Positions 35,816 to 45,009 of a DNA stretch of 64,000 bases are shown one piece after another. The position numbers were made by a program, and so were the translations under genes. Below the pieces are notes generated by a model, which ran no database searches, had not been told where the DNA came from, and saw only the letters and a program-made list of their open reading frames with translations. Source of the DNA: DATFNI01 sp963712305 (GTDB lineage: Bacteria > Bacteroidota > Rhodothermia > Balneolales > DATFMH01); NCBI GenBank assembly GCA_963712305.1, contig CAVQHI010000002.1:1116001-1180000 (forward strand), read 5' to 3'. Numbering within the stretch: position 1 is the first letter of the stretch; each line of letters starts with the position of its first letter.

Positions 35816-37783
35816 ATGTATAAGATTCGTTCACTATTTATCCTGCCAATATTGCTTTTCGTAGCGTCGGCGGTTGTTTTCGCACAGGAACAAAGCACGT
35901 ACGATCAGCATGAGGCATTTGATCCAACGTTCATGAACAATCCTGGAACCTATTATAGAAGTGGGTCTGGTATGCCGGGTCCGGGTTACTGGCAGAACAG
36001 GGCCGATTACAATATTAATGTAGAGCTCTCGGAAAAAGACACAACAATTAGCGGAGAAACGGACATCACGTATACCAACAACAGTCCGGATGCACTTCAT
36101 TACTTGTGGCTGATGGTGGACCAGAACCTGTTCAACCCAAAATCGAGAGGCGATAAAGCTACTCCTGTTGGTGGGGATCGATTTGGTATTGAAGGTTTTA
36201 ATGGAGGTGAGAATATCGAATCTGTGAAGGTAACTTATCACGGAAAAACATACAGTGCCCATTTCATCATTTCCGATACCAGAATGCAGGTTCTCCTGGA
36301 TAGTCCACTGAAGGCAAAGGGCGGTCAGGTCAAATTAGCGATAAAATATTCATTCCGGATTCCCCAGTTTGGGTCGGACAGAATGGGACGTTTGCAGACG
36401 AAGAACGGATGGATCTATGAGATCGCTCAGTGGTATCCGCGAATGGAAGTGTACGATGACATCAAAGGATGGAATACATTGCCATATCTGGGATTAGGTG
36501 AGTTTTATCTTGACTATGGCGATTATGAATATTCCGTTACTGCACCTGCTGATATGATCGTTGTCGGATCGGGCGTACTGCAGAACCCGAAGGATGTGTT
36601 GACGAAAGAAGAGATGGATCGTCTTGACAGGGCACGTCACAGTGATAAGACTGTTTACATTATAAAACCGGACGAAGTCGGTAATAAGAACATGCGTCCA
36701 AAGGATAAGGGCGAGCTGACGTGGCATTTCAAGATGAATAATTCGCGCGACGTATCCTGGGCCGCATCGAGGGCTTTTGTATGGGATGCAGCACGTGTAA
36801 ATGTCCCGTCAGGCGATCAGAAAATTGCGATGTCTGTTTATCCTGTTGAAGTCGATAATAACTCAGCTTGGGGAAGATCGACAGAATACCTGAAACACAG
36901 CATCGAGATCTATTCGAAACTTTATTACGAATACCCGTGGAAATCTGCAGTCAGCGTGGCGGGTGTGGCGCGTGGCATGGAATATCCCGGTATTATTTTT
37001 AACAGCTGGAGAGCACGAGGCGCAGGCCTCTGGGGTGTTGTAACGCACGAAATTGGCCACAACTGGTTTCCGATGCTAGTTGGCTCCAACGAACGCCGGT
37101 ATATGTGGCAGGACGAAGGTCTGAATACCTACATCAACTATTATTCGACCAAGAATTTTAACAACGGCGAGTATTTCCATAAGAACCGTTTGGATGCAAG
37201 AAGACTTGCCAGGGCTCTTGACCATAATGATGAACCATTGATGACTCCGCCGGCTGTAATCAGTCTCAGGCATTACGGCTTCTATTATTCAAAGACTGCT
37301 CTGGGATTGAATATTTTGCGCGACTTTGTGGTAGGGCCTGAACGATTTGATAATGCCTTCCGCACGTACATCGACCGCTGGGCATATAAGCATCCTCGGC
37401 CAGAGGATTTCTTCCGCACCATTAACGATGCTGTTGGAGAAAACCTGAACTGGTTCTGGAAAGGTTGGTTCTACAAGACCTGGAAACTGGATCAGGCCGT
37501 AACGGGTGTCAGCTATGTTCATGATAACCCGGCTGACGGTTCCTATATCTCCATCGAAAATATGCGGAAGTTACCGATGCCGGTGGAGGTAAAAGTCTAC
37601 GAATCAAACGGGCATTCGGGAACCGTTAAGCTTCCGGTCGAGATCTGGCAGCGTGGGCCCAAGTGGGAATTCAAGTATAACTCAACATCCCGCCTCGACT
37701 CTGTGGTTGTGGACCCGGATAAAATTCTACCGGACATCAATCCTTCAAACAATAAATGGGTGCGCCGGGATATTAAAAGGTAG
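35816..37783 (+). CDS. Secreted M1-type metallopeptidase, copy 3
   Basis: A 655-residue paralogue with signal peptide ending VVFAQE. The zinc site is H411-E-I-G-H415 with Glu434; the helix carrying that Glu reads MWQDEGLNTY where copies 1 and 2 have WMDEGFN. The exopeptidase motif is again GMEYPG. The N-terminal FDPTFMNNPGTYYRSGSG linker and the C-terminal IWQRGPKWEF segment closely match copy 4. It is followed by two hairpins. Periplasmic location is inferred from the signal peptide and lack of a surface-sorting tail. Confidence 0.9.
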   Translation: MYKIRSLFILPILLFVASAVVFAQEQSTYDQHEAFDPTFMNNPGTYYRSGSGMPGPGYWQNRADYNINVELSEKDTTISGETDITYTNNSPDALHYLWLMVDQNLFNPKSRGDKATPVGGDRFGIEGFNGGENIESVKVTYHGKTYSAHFIISDTRMQVLLDSPLKAKGGQVKLAIKYSFRIPQFGSDRMGRLQTKNGWIYEIAQWYPRMEVYDDIKGWNTLPYLGLGEFYLDYGDYEYSVTAPADMIVVGSGVLQNPKDVLTKEEMDRLDRARHSDKTVYIIKPDEVGNKNMRPKDKGELTWHFKMNNSRDVSWAASRAFVWDAARVNVPSGDQKIAMSVYPVEVDNNSAWGRSTEYLKHSIEIYSKLYYEYPWKSAVSVAGVARGMEYPGIIFNSWRARGAGLWGVVTHEIGHNWFPMLVGSNERRYMWQDEGLNTYINYYSTKNFNNGEYFHKNRLDARRLARALDHNDEPLMTPPAVISLRHYGFYYSKTALGLNILRDFVVGPERFDNAFRTYIDRWAYKHPRPEDFFRTINDAVGENLNWFWKGWFYKTWKLDQAVTGVSYVHDNPADGSYISIENMRKLPMPVEVKVYESNGHSGTVKLPVEIWQRGPKWEFKYNSTSRLDSVVVDPDKILPDINPSNNKWVRRDIKR

Positions 37784-37801
37784 GTAAATACGTTTTGGTC
37801 A

Positions 37802-37833
37802 CAGAGGCATGAAGATTCACGCCTCTGTTTTTT
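37802..37833 (+). terminator. Terminator after M1 copy 3
   Basis: CAGAGGC (37802-37808) pairs with GCCTCTG (37821-37827) and is followed by six Ts. A second hairpin, GGGTGCCATCAC with GTGGTGGCATCC (about 37848-37876, allowing G-T pairs), follows at once. Confidence 0.85.
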
Positions 37834-38029
37834 GCTCGGACCAAAAAGGGTGCCATCACTTCGCGTGGTGGCATCCTTTGTTGTTTATAAAATAAGGTAT
37901 TGATTTTTATTTGAAAACAGCGTTACATGTTTATGTAATAATCGAATCAAATGAGTGGTGTTTAGTTCACGACACATATATATCACGCCTGATGTGAAGT
38001 AGTCGTTCATGAGAAGAGAGAGTGCAGAT

Positions 38030-38683
38030 ATGAAGTCTATTGCTCGCCAGTCCGTCTCTATTCTGATAGTTTTGACAGTATTATTTGTGATGCAATCTGC
38101 CTGTGCTCAGGGACTAATTCAAAGAGAGCAGAAGCAGGAAATTTTGCAAGAATCACCCTTCAGTGTACCGGGCATCGGTATAAACCAATTATCAATCAAT
38201 GATTTTTCCGCCTACAGTCTGGCCATGTCGACCGGTTTAGGGATCGGGTTAGCTTATGATCCTCTGGATCACCCTGTAAGTTTCAGGTTTCATTTTTCTT
38301 ATATGCCGGTATTCACCAATTACTACCCGGATAGGTATGATCCCCACACCTGCTACCAGGTAGAAGTCGGCTACCGGATATGGCTCAATCCACTTGTTCT
38401 GGAAGATTGGAGGATTGGTCAGAATATGTATTATTTCTATGTAGGCGGAGGAGTGGGACTGGCCGATATCACCGCAAGGATCCCGGGAAAATCGACTTCA
38501 ACCTACGGGAATTTTAACGAGCGTGCCGTTTTTGGCGTACAGAGGAAAGTCACTTCCAGGCTATTCCTTTTCCTGGAGTTTGGCGAGAATATCAACTGGT
38601 TTCCAAGACTGCAGGACGCTCATTGGTGGCCGGGTCCGGTAGCCACGTTTGGGTTTAGTTTCTTTAAAAGACCAGCTCAGTAA
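38030..38683 (+). CDS. Small exported outer-membrane-like protein, unrecognised
   Basis: A 217-residue protein with a clear signal peptide (SILIVLTVLFVMQSACAQ). A second ATG at 38009 would add seven polar residues; 38030 gives the better signal. The mature part is rich in aromatic and Gly-rich strands (FRFHFSYMPVF, YYFYVGGGVGLADI, LFLFLEFGENI, VATFGFSFF) and ends in a short hydrophobic strand, resembling a small beta-barrel of the OmpW or outer-membrane beta-barrel class. The family is not recognised with confidence. It sits between M1 copies 3 and 4, so a link with those peptidases is possible but unproven. Confidence 0.65.
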   Translation: MKSIARQSVSILIVLTVLFVMQSACAQGLIQREQKQEILQESPFSVPGIGINQLSINDFSAYSLAMSTGLGIGLAYDPLDHPVSFRFHFSYMPVFTNYYPDRYDPHTCYQVEVGYRIWLNPLVLEDWRIGQNMYYFYVGGGVGLADITARIPGKSTSTYGNFNERAVFGVQRKVTSRLFLFLEFGENINWFPRLQDAHWWPGPVATFGFSFFKRPAQ

Positions 38684-39075
38684 ATTCTATTACGTAGATG
38701 TAGGTATGCATTGCGACGCATTCATACCGCTTCATGAAACATCTCAGATAGTCCTTATTCCGGGATCTTATCTTTTTTATCAGCCAAACTGTCGCCTAAT
38801 TTTTTGGATCCCATTGTGTTTATCTGGGTCAAGATTTACGCTCCGTTTTGTATATTACACGTCTGTTTTAAAGTAGTTTTTTTAAACTATTGGAAATTAG
38901 AACAAGGTTTCAAAGAAGATCTGTTCAAAAAAAACCACAGATGCACGGAATAGCACGGAGTTCTTTCCCGTTTCTGTGGCTCTGGGCAATCAAGACAAGT
39001 TGAGAGGAGCGATCATAAACTTTCTTTGGAGGAATAATTTCGGATAGTTGGATAATCATTTAAGATAAGGTGTGT
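38684..39075. other. Intergenic region with a short repeat-like motif
   Basis: 392 bases without a supported gene. GGTATG (about 38702) and CATACC (about 38724) form an inverted pair, and the stretch at about 38933-38985 contains CACAGATGCACGGAATAGCA, a low-complexity intergenic sequence type found dispersed in many genomes. AAGG at 39067-39070 may serve as the ribosome-binding site of the next gene. Confidence 0.4.
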
Positions 39076-41061
39076 ATGACAAGCAAGCGGAGTCGTTATT
39101 TCCTGACGTTAATGATTGTTGGGATTGGCATTTTAGGAATTGAGTCGGCGTATGCCCAGAAATCGACATATGATCAGCATGAGGCTTTTGATCCGACTTT
39201 TTTAAACCAACCGGGAACAGCCTATCGAAGTGGATCAGGCCAGCCCGGACCTATGTACTGGCAAAATCGTCCCGATTATCGGATCTCAGTGACCCTGGAT
39301 CCGGATCAGAAGACCCTTTCCGGAACGGATGAAATTCACTACACCAATAATAGTCCGGACCAGCTCGATTATCTTTGGATTCAGCTCGATCAGAACCTTT
39401 ACAAAAAAACATCACGGGGACATATTGTTGCAGATTTAGATAAGCCTCGTTACATCACGCCTGGTTTTGATGGCGGATACAAGATTGCATCGGTGGAGGT
39501 GAAACAGGATGGAAAGACATATACCCCTCATTTTGTCATAACAGATACCAGGATGCAGGTGTTGCTGAACAAACCTGTAAAGTCAAGAGGCGGCACCGTA
39601 GTCGTAACCATCCATTACTCGTATCCAATACCTCCGTTTCGTCAGCGCACCGGTTATTTTGAAACGAAAAACGGGTTGATTTTTGATGTCGCCCAATGGT
39701 ACCCGAGAATGTGCGTGTATGACGACGTCATCGGCTGGAATACATTACCCTATCTTGGCAGGGGGCAGTTTTACCTGGAATACGGAAGGATTGATTACAA
39801 TATAACCGTGCCATGGAATTATATGGTTGTCGGCTCCGGGACCCTGGAAAATCCTCAAAAAGTTCTTACTTCCGAACAGATTAAAAGATTTAGGGAAGCA
39901 AAGGGAAGTGATAAGACGGTTGTGATTCGCAGTGCCGATGAGGTTACCGATCCACAGTCGCGTCCTGTCCAGAAAGGTACGCTCACCTGGCATTTTAAGA
40001 TGAAGAATACACGTGACGTTGCCTGGGCAGCCTCTCCGGCATTTGTCTGGGACGCCGCCAAAATTAATTTACCCGGCAACAAAACAGCTATCGCGGAATC
40101 CGTATATCCGGTTAAAGTAGCTACTGACAAGATGTGGAATGCTTCAACACAATGTGTTAAAGGTACGATCGAGTACAATTCCAGGCAGTGGTATCCTTAT
40201 CAATTCCCGACAGCGATAAACGTGGCCGCTATGCAGGGAGGGATGGAATATCCCGGAATTACGTTCTGCAACTGGCACGACGGAGGCAGGAGCCTCTGGG
40301 GGATAACGACGCATGAGATGGGACACAACTGGTTCCCGATGACCGTCGGTTCTGATGAACGGCAGTTTGGTTTCATGGATGAAGGATTCGACTCATTCAT
40401 CAACTATTATTCAACCGAATACTACGAAAACGGAAAGTATTCATCGGGTTCGGTCTCTGCCATCATTGATAACTTTGGTCGACTCATTCAGAAGACTGGT
40501 CAGCCTGATCCTATCATTCGATATGCAGATGCTGTAAACCGCCGGTATTTGGGTATTAATAATTATCTTAAACCAGCTGTTGGATTGCACATCCTGAGAT
40601 CTTATGTACTTGGACCGGATCGATTTGACCTGGCTTTCAGGACATATATTAAGCGCTGGGCGTTCAAACATCCGTTACCCGAAGACTTCTTTCGGACGAT
40701 GAACGACGCCTCCGGTGAAAATTTGAATTGGTTCTGGAAGGGCTGGTTTTACAAGACCTGGACGGTAGACCAGGCCGTAACAGATGTCAAGTATGTGAAT
40801 GATGATCCAGCCAAGGGAGCACTTATTACGATTGAAAACCTGGATAAACTGCCTATGCCGACCGTGGCCGAAGTGTATGAATCAAACGGAAAATCAGGCA
40901 GGACAAGATTGCCTGTCGAAATCTGGCAGCGTGGGGGCACATGGCAATTTGAGTATCATTCTACATCACGTCTCGATTCAGTGGTTATCGATCCTGATCA
41001 TCTCACACCTGATGTTGATCGAACGAATAACAAGTGGGTGAGAGGGGATATTGGCCAGTAA
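39076..41061 (+). CDS. Secreted M1-type metallopeptidase, copy 4
   Basis: A 661-residue paralogue with signal peptide ending SAYAQK. The ATG at 39076 is taken over a GTG two codons upstream. Zinc site H413-E-M-G-H417 with Glu436 in GFMDEGFDSF; GMEYPG at the exopeptidase position. The N-terminal domain has the shared IHYTNNSPDQLDYLWIQLDQN pattern, and the C-terminus ends TNNKWV like the other copies. It is separated from copy 3 by the small envelope protein gene. A T9SS tail is absent. Confidence 0.9.
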   Translation: MTSKRSRYFLTLMIVGIGILGIESAYAQKSTYDQHEAFDPTFLNQPGTAYRSGSGQPGPMYWQNRPDYRISVTLDPDQKTLSGTDEIHYTNNSPDQLDYLWIQLDQNLYKKTSRGHIVADLDKPRYITPGFDGGYKIASVEVKQDGKTYTPHFVITDTRMQVLLNKPVKSRGGTVVVTIHYSYPIPPFRQRTGYFETKNGLIFDVAQWYPRMCVYDDVIGWNTLPYLGRGQFYLEYGRIDYNITVPWNYMVVGSGTLENPQKVLTSEQIKRFREAKGSDKTVVIRSADEVTDPQSRPVQKGTLTWHFKMKNTRDVAWAASPAFVWDAAKINLPGNKTAIAESVYPVKVATDKMWNASTQCVKGTIEYNSRQWYPYQFPTAINVAAMQGGMEYPGITFCNWHDGGRSLWGITTHEMGHNWFPMTVGSDERQFGFMDEGFDSFINYYSTEYYENGKYSSGSVSAIIDNFGRLIQKTGQPDPIIRYADAVNRRYLGINNYLKPAVGLHILRSYVLGPDRFDLAFRTYIKRWAFKHPLPEDFFRTMNDASGENLNWFWKGWFYKTWTVDQAVTDVKYVNDDPAKGALITIENLDKLPMPTVAEVYESNGKSGRTRLPVEIWQRGGTWQFEYHSTSRLDSVVIDPDHLTPDVDRTNNKWVRGDIGQ

Positions 41062-41222
41062 TTATAAAATTTTTAGTCTTTAATGAAGATTTGAAATAGC
41101 TTTGCTCAGCGGTGGCAAAGGGGTGAAGGTTCGTTCGGTAAATTTTATCAATAATTTTGATTCTCTGGCCCTAATCACTTTCAACAGGCGGTGAGGTGAA
41201 GGGCGGGATAAATGGAGTTAAC

Positions 41223-42587
41223 ATGCCAAAAAAAAATGCCACCCAATTTCCATTCGACCTGTCGATTTTTGTAACCATTGTTTTTTTGCTGGCCGTAGTT
41301 TCATATTCTTACGGTCAGCCACTCCAAAAAACACTCCGGTTTGACTTCGGTACCGGCAAGCTGGAACCGGGATACACAAGAGTTGTAGCAACAACCAAAT
41401 ACAGCAAGCAGTCGGGCTATGGATTTGATTACGGATCCATACCCATAGCCATTAACCGTGGTGGAGATGATGCGTTACGCAGTGATTTTTGTACCGGCAA
41501 TACTCCTTTTTTCTTCTCGGTTAACGTTCCACAGGGAAATTACAATGTGAAAGTCATCTTTGGGGATAAAGACGGCGAATCGACCGAAACGGTAAAGGCC
41601 GAATCCCGACGTCTGATGATACCGGATCTTCATACTAAGAAAGGAACATTCGCAACTCGTATGTTTACCCTGAGTATCTGGAATCCGGCCATAAAGAATG
41701 GTGATAAAGTCCACCTTAAGACGAGAGAACTCGATAAACTCGACTGGGACCAAAAGCTGACGATCGAATTCAATAACTCGCATCCTTGTGTCGATGCCAT
41801 CGAAATCACCCCAAACGATAGCGCAACGACCGTATTCCTTGCCGGCAATTCTACTGTGACTGACCAGCAGCTCGAACCGTGGGCGTGCTGGGGACAAGTG
41901 ATCCCTTCATATTTCAAACCGGGCAAAGTGGCAGTGGCGGATATAGCCGTGTCGGGATCAACTCTGAAGGCCTTTACAGCTCAAAACCGCCTGGAAAAGA
42001 TAGACAACATGATCAAAGCCGGTGACTATTTCTTCATCGAATTCGCGCACAACGACCAGAAACCGGGTCCCAATCACGTCGATCCGTATACTTCATACCA
42101 GGCTTACCTGCGAAAGTTCATTAACGTAGCAAAGAAACATGGGGCAATTCCAGTGCTGGTCACCTCTATGAACCGCCATTTTTTCAATGCGGATAGCACG
42201 GTAAAAAATACGCTGGGCGACTATCCGGCGGCAATGCGACAACTGGCTCAAAAAGAACATGTCGCAATGGTGGATCTGAATGCGATGAGTAAGATACTTT
42301 ATGAAGCATACGGCCCGGCCGAGTCAGGAAAACTATTCGTACAATTTCCTGCCGGAACATTTCCCGGAGTCGAAAAGGAGTTACATGATAATACGCACTT
42401 CAATGATTTCGGAGCTTACGAACTTGCCCAATGCATTATTCATGGTATGAGGAAGATAAAACTCGGATTGGTGGAAGATCTTAAAGATGGTGTGCCCGCA
42501 TTCGATCCTGCTCATCCGGATCCGATCAATCAACTCTATTTACCCCTGACACCGATGTATACGAGTGTAAAACCATACGGAAATTAG
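41223..42587 (+). CDS. Rhamnogalacturonan acetylesterase (CE12-type SGNH hydrolase)
   Basis: A 454-residue exported esterase removing acetyl groups from rhamnogalacturonan-I so that lyases can act. ATG 41223 is preceded by a GGAG site and gives a signal peptide ending SYSYGQP. Residues of about 30-190 form an N-terminal beta-sandwich beginning FDFGTG, common in bacterial CE12 enzymes. The SGNH domain follows: nucleophile Ser210 in LAGNSTVTD, the Gly block around AVSGST, Asn in FAHNDQKPG, and the catalytic pair D389-N-T-H392 in ELHDNTHFNDFG. It opens the pectin region. Confidence 0.9.
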   Translation: MPKKNATQFPFDLSIFVTIVFLLAVVSYSYGQPLQKTLRFDFGTGKLEPGYTRVVATTKYSKQSGYGFDYGSIPIAINRGGDDALRSDFCTGNTPFFFSVNVPQGNYNVKVIFGDKDGESTETVKAESRRLMIPDLHTKKGTFATRMFTLSIWNPAIKNGDKVHLKTRELDKLDWDQKLTIEFNNSHPCVDAIEITPNDSATTVFLAGNSTVTDQQLEPWACWGQVIPSYFKPGKVAVADIAVSGSTLKAFTAQNRLEKIDNMIKAGDYFFIEFAHNDQKPGPNHVDPYTSYQAYLRKFINVAKKHGAIPVLVTSMNRHFFNADSTVKNTLGDYPAAMRQLAQKEHVAMVDLNAMSKILYEAYGPAESGKLFVQFPAGTFPGVEKELHDNTHFNDFGAYELAQCIIHGMRKIKLGLVEDLKDGVPAFDPAHPDPINQLYLPLTPMYTSVKPYGN

Positions 42588-42610
42588 ACGCCGGGCGCCT
42601 GGTTTATAAC

Positions 42611-43038
42611 TAACCTGAGCTCGGGATAAGGAAAAGTCGTGTTACCAGATACTCACGCTGTCATTGTCCCGATTTATCGGGTAGGAATCTATGGCGTGAG
42701 TTCGAGATAAGATAAGCCTGCTCAAATGCTGATTTCGCACATACAGGCGTATATCCGGACCAGCATAAACCGTTAAAACGGTTCATGTGTTAGCCGATTC
42801 TCTCTAACACCCGGATTAATCCGGGTGCTATGAGTCAAGGAATCTAAATCGAATCGTTTTTAACGATTTCCTCCGATGCGAATCTCGAACTCACGTTATC
42901 TTAGCTACTCACATGGCATTTACTGATACTTTTGCTGGCATTTTGAGGCAGGTTAGATTTCTCGGTTCCGATGTTTCGGGAAAATGAAAGTTGTAGGATT
43001 ACTTTGAGTGTGATCCGTCTTATCCCGAGCTCAGGTTA
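42611..43038. repeat. MITE-like element with 20-bp perfect terminal inverted repeats
   Basis: The left end TAACCTGAGCTCGGGATAAG (42611-42630) is perfectly mirrored at 43019-43038, enclosing 428 bases with no coding potential. Each repeat is bounded by TA, compatible with TA-target insertion as in IS630/mariner-type elements. Inside is a second inverted pair, GTGAGTTCGAGA (42696-42707) and its mirror (42883-42894), with related sequence. A perfect 20-base palindrome lies at 42808-42827, and others at 42668-42681, 42768-42783 and 42852-42868. Confidence 0.7.
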
Positions 43039-43058
43039 ACTAACCCCCGATCGTCGTT

Positions 43059-43078
43059 ATTCCCGCGGTAGTGGGAAT
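43059..43078. repeat. ATTCCC-N8-GGGAAT hairpin repeat
   Basis: ATTCCC and GGGAAT arms flank eight bases, the pattern of the dRS3-type intergenic repeat. It lies 21 bases outside the inverted-repeat element. A single copy is seen here, so it could be chance. Confidence 0.4.
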
Positions 43079-43448
43079 GACGGGTTCAATTCCGTCACCA
43101 ACAAGTTACATTAATAATCCGGCCGGGAAGAAAAACACCGGTAATTATACGAATTCCACCGTTGCACAGCTATTCCTCAACCGGATCCCAAAATATATCA
43201 GGTATGAGTTCGGGAATAACGTGATGGATTTTCCCAGCGATGAGTCCACTGCAAGTATTTGTAATATTATTAATTTTTTAATTATAAATAATAGTAATTA
43301 AATATATTATACGCGTGTCATAGTTTGAGGGATTTATGAATCGAGTATTCATTTTGTCTTTTGGGGTGTCACATTTGAGACTTTAAATCGGCAAAATGTG
43401 GATTATCTTTGGCACCAGGCATGTAATTTTTTAACATGAGGCGGGGTT

Positions 43449-44438
43449 ATGAGTGGTCTGTTCAAATACGCAGGTATTTTCGCTGTCGTCTTAGTAATAG
43501 CAGTTGCAGGTTCCTATGGATGGTTCGAAAAAGCATATCCTGAAGTCGGTCCTGCCCCGGACATAAAAGTCGATATGTCATCCTCCCAGGTTGAATGGGG
43601 GCGTTATCTGTTTCATAATGTTGCAGCTTGCAGTCATTGTCATTCGAAGCGGGACTGGTCGAAATTTGGTGGTCCAGATACACCGGGCACCATTGGACAA
43701 GGTGGAGAGATGTTTAAAGACAGCTATGGCACTGTTTATTCCAAAAATCTAACACCATACAATTTAAAGAACTGGACGGATGGTGAAATTTACCGTGCCA
43801 TTACATCGGGAGTGGACAAGGACGGGAATGCCCTGTATCCAATGATGCCTTACGAGGCCTTCGCGAGTATGGATCCCAGGGATGTGAAAGCGATTATCAG
43901 TTATATGCGAACGCTTAAACCCGTCGTATTTGATCCACCAGCGCGGGACCTGAAATTCTCAATGAATATAATGCTCCGGACTATTCCAAAACCCGCCACA
44001 CCTATGACACGTCCAGCCCGTTCTGATACGTTAGCTTACGGGAGATATCTTGTTACTATCGCGGACTGTAACGGTTGTCATACGCAGTTCGATGAGAAAA
44101 AAATGGCCTTTAAAAAGGATATGTACCTGGCGGGCGGATGGAAAATCCAGATGCCGGGTTGGATGTTAGGTGTCGCCAACTTGACTCCAGATTCGGCTAC
44201 AGGTCTTGGATATTGGTCGCTTGAACAATTCATCAATCGATTTAAGGGTTTTGATGCCAAATACGAAGATATACCAACAGTCGGAGAACATGATTTCCAG
44301 ACCATCATGCCTGTAGCTGATTTTGGCGGCATGACAAGAGAGGATTTAACGGCTATTTACGCATATTTAAGGACAATAAAGCCTGTGAAGAACAAGGTTG
44401 TCAAGTTTGAACCAAAACCACAAGAGGCCACCAGGTAG
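43449..44438 (+). CDS. Membrane-anchored diheme c-type cytochrome
   Basis: A 329-residue protein with an N-terminal membrane anchor (about 7-24) and two cytochrome c domains. Heme sites are C61-S-H-C64-H65 and C207-N-G-C210-H211; likely distal ligands are Met residues in PMMPYEAF and TIMPVADF. A GAGGCGGGG ribosome-binding site precedes the ATG. Such diheme proteins often accept electrons from periplasmic dehydrogenases, but none is adjacent. It lies between two polysaccharide genes, with 861 and 571 bases of non-coding DNA on either side, so it is probably an independent unit. The specific partner is unknown. Confidence 0.88.
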   Translation: MSGLFKYAGIFAVVLVIAVAGSYGWFEKAYPEVGPAPDIKVDMSSSQVEWGRYLFHNVAACSHCHSKRDWSKFGGPDTPGTIGQGGEMFKDSYGTVYSKNLTPYNLKNWTDGEIYRAITSGVDKDGNALYPMMPYEAFASMDPRDVKAIISYMRTLKPVVFDPPARDLKFSMNIMLRTIPKPATPMTRPARSDTLAYGRYLVTIADCNGCHTQFDEKKMAFKKDMYLAGGWKIQMPGWMLGVANLTPDSATGLGYWSLEQFINRFKGFDAKYEDIPTVGEHDFQTIMPVADFGGMTREDLTAIYAYLRTIKPVKNKVVKFEPKPQEATR

Positions 44439-45009
44439 TGAACTCAGTGTTTCTGCCGATTTAATAGCATAGATGCCGCTTTTTTTATGTTAATGACAGT
44501 TTGATCTGCTTTTAATAACATCGAAGTGAGGATCAGTATACTCGTTTAAGGCTACATAAACCCAATTTGCTTTGTGGTTAATGCAAACTCCAGAGGGCAT
44601 AAGTTTGTACCCATCATGTTAAGGTCCGCCCCTTCAAACAACTAAAAGTGTCCCCGGGTTTTAGATGAAAGGGTGGATGGCCTTTTCTAGAGTGTTGCGA
44701 GAAGTTTGGTGTGTGAAAAATGAATTGCGATACAATCAGGTTTGATCGATCCCTCCCAGGGTTTCTATTAGACTCGGGTTAATGACATTGTAGACTGGAC
44801 GTCTTTTGTATTGCACAGTTATTTCCGACTAATGTAGTTACACGGTACATTTTAACGGACATAGACGGCGACTCTGAGATATTTTATCATGATGAAATAA
44901 TGATTTGTAAAAAAATATAAATAAATAGTAGACGAGCAGTTTGCCATTCTCTTAGTAAACAGTAGAACGATTTAGCTTCATCTGAAATGTAGTGTGCTGA
45001 AGACAGGAC
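44439..45009. other. Non-coding region upstream of the unknown exported protein
   Basis: 571 bases with no supported gene. A weak hairpin and T-run (GCATAGATGC, then TTTTTTT, about 44469-44488) may end the cytochrome transcript. ATTTTATCATGATGAAAT (44881-44898) is a palindrome with one mismatched pair, 112 bases before the next gene, and could be an operator. The middle part resembles nothing recognised. Confidence 0.45.

Larger units (their letters stand above)
42588..43448. other. Repeat-rich non-coding region
   Basis: 861 bases with no supported gene. The left half is a nest of inverted repeats and palindromes (listed separately); the part from about 43240 on is strongly A/T-rich with runs such as ATTATTAATTTTTTAATT. 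A 76-codon frame at 43071-43301 crosses the repeats and is not believed. A further copy of the repeat end motif, TGAGTTCGGGAATAA, lies at 43205-43219. Confidence 0.7.

Noticed and set aside
42588..43240. CRISPR array
   Set aside because: The repeats are inverted, unequal in spacing and imperfect; there are no regular direct repeats with unique spacers and no cas genes.
43071..43301. Open frame of 76 codons after the repeat element
   Set aside because: It starts within a hairpin repeat, crosses another repeat-end motif and ends in an A/T-rich stretch. Its product has no recognisable pattern.
44600..44720. Possible insertion-sequence remnant in the gap before the unknown exported protein
   Set aside because: A few phrases (GTGTCCCCGGG, GGTCCGCCCC) recall IS ends, but no inverted pair, target duplication or transposase fragment could be found.
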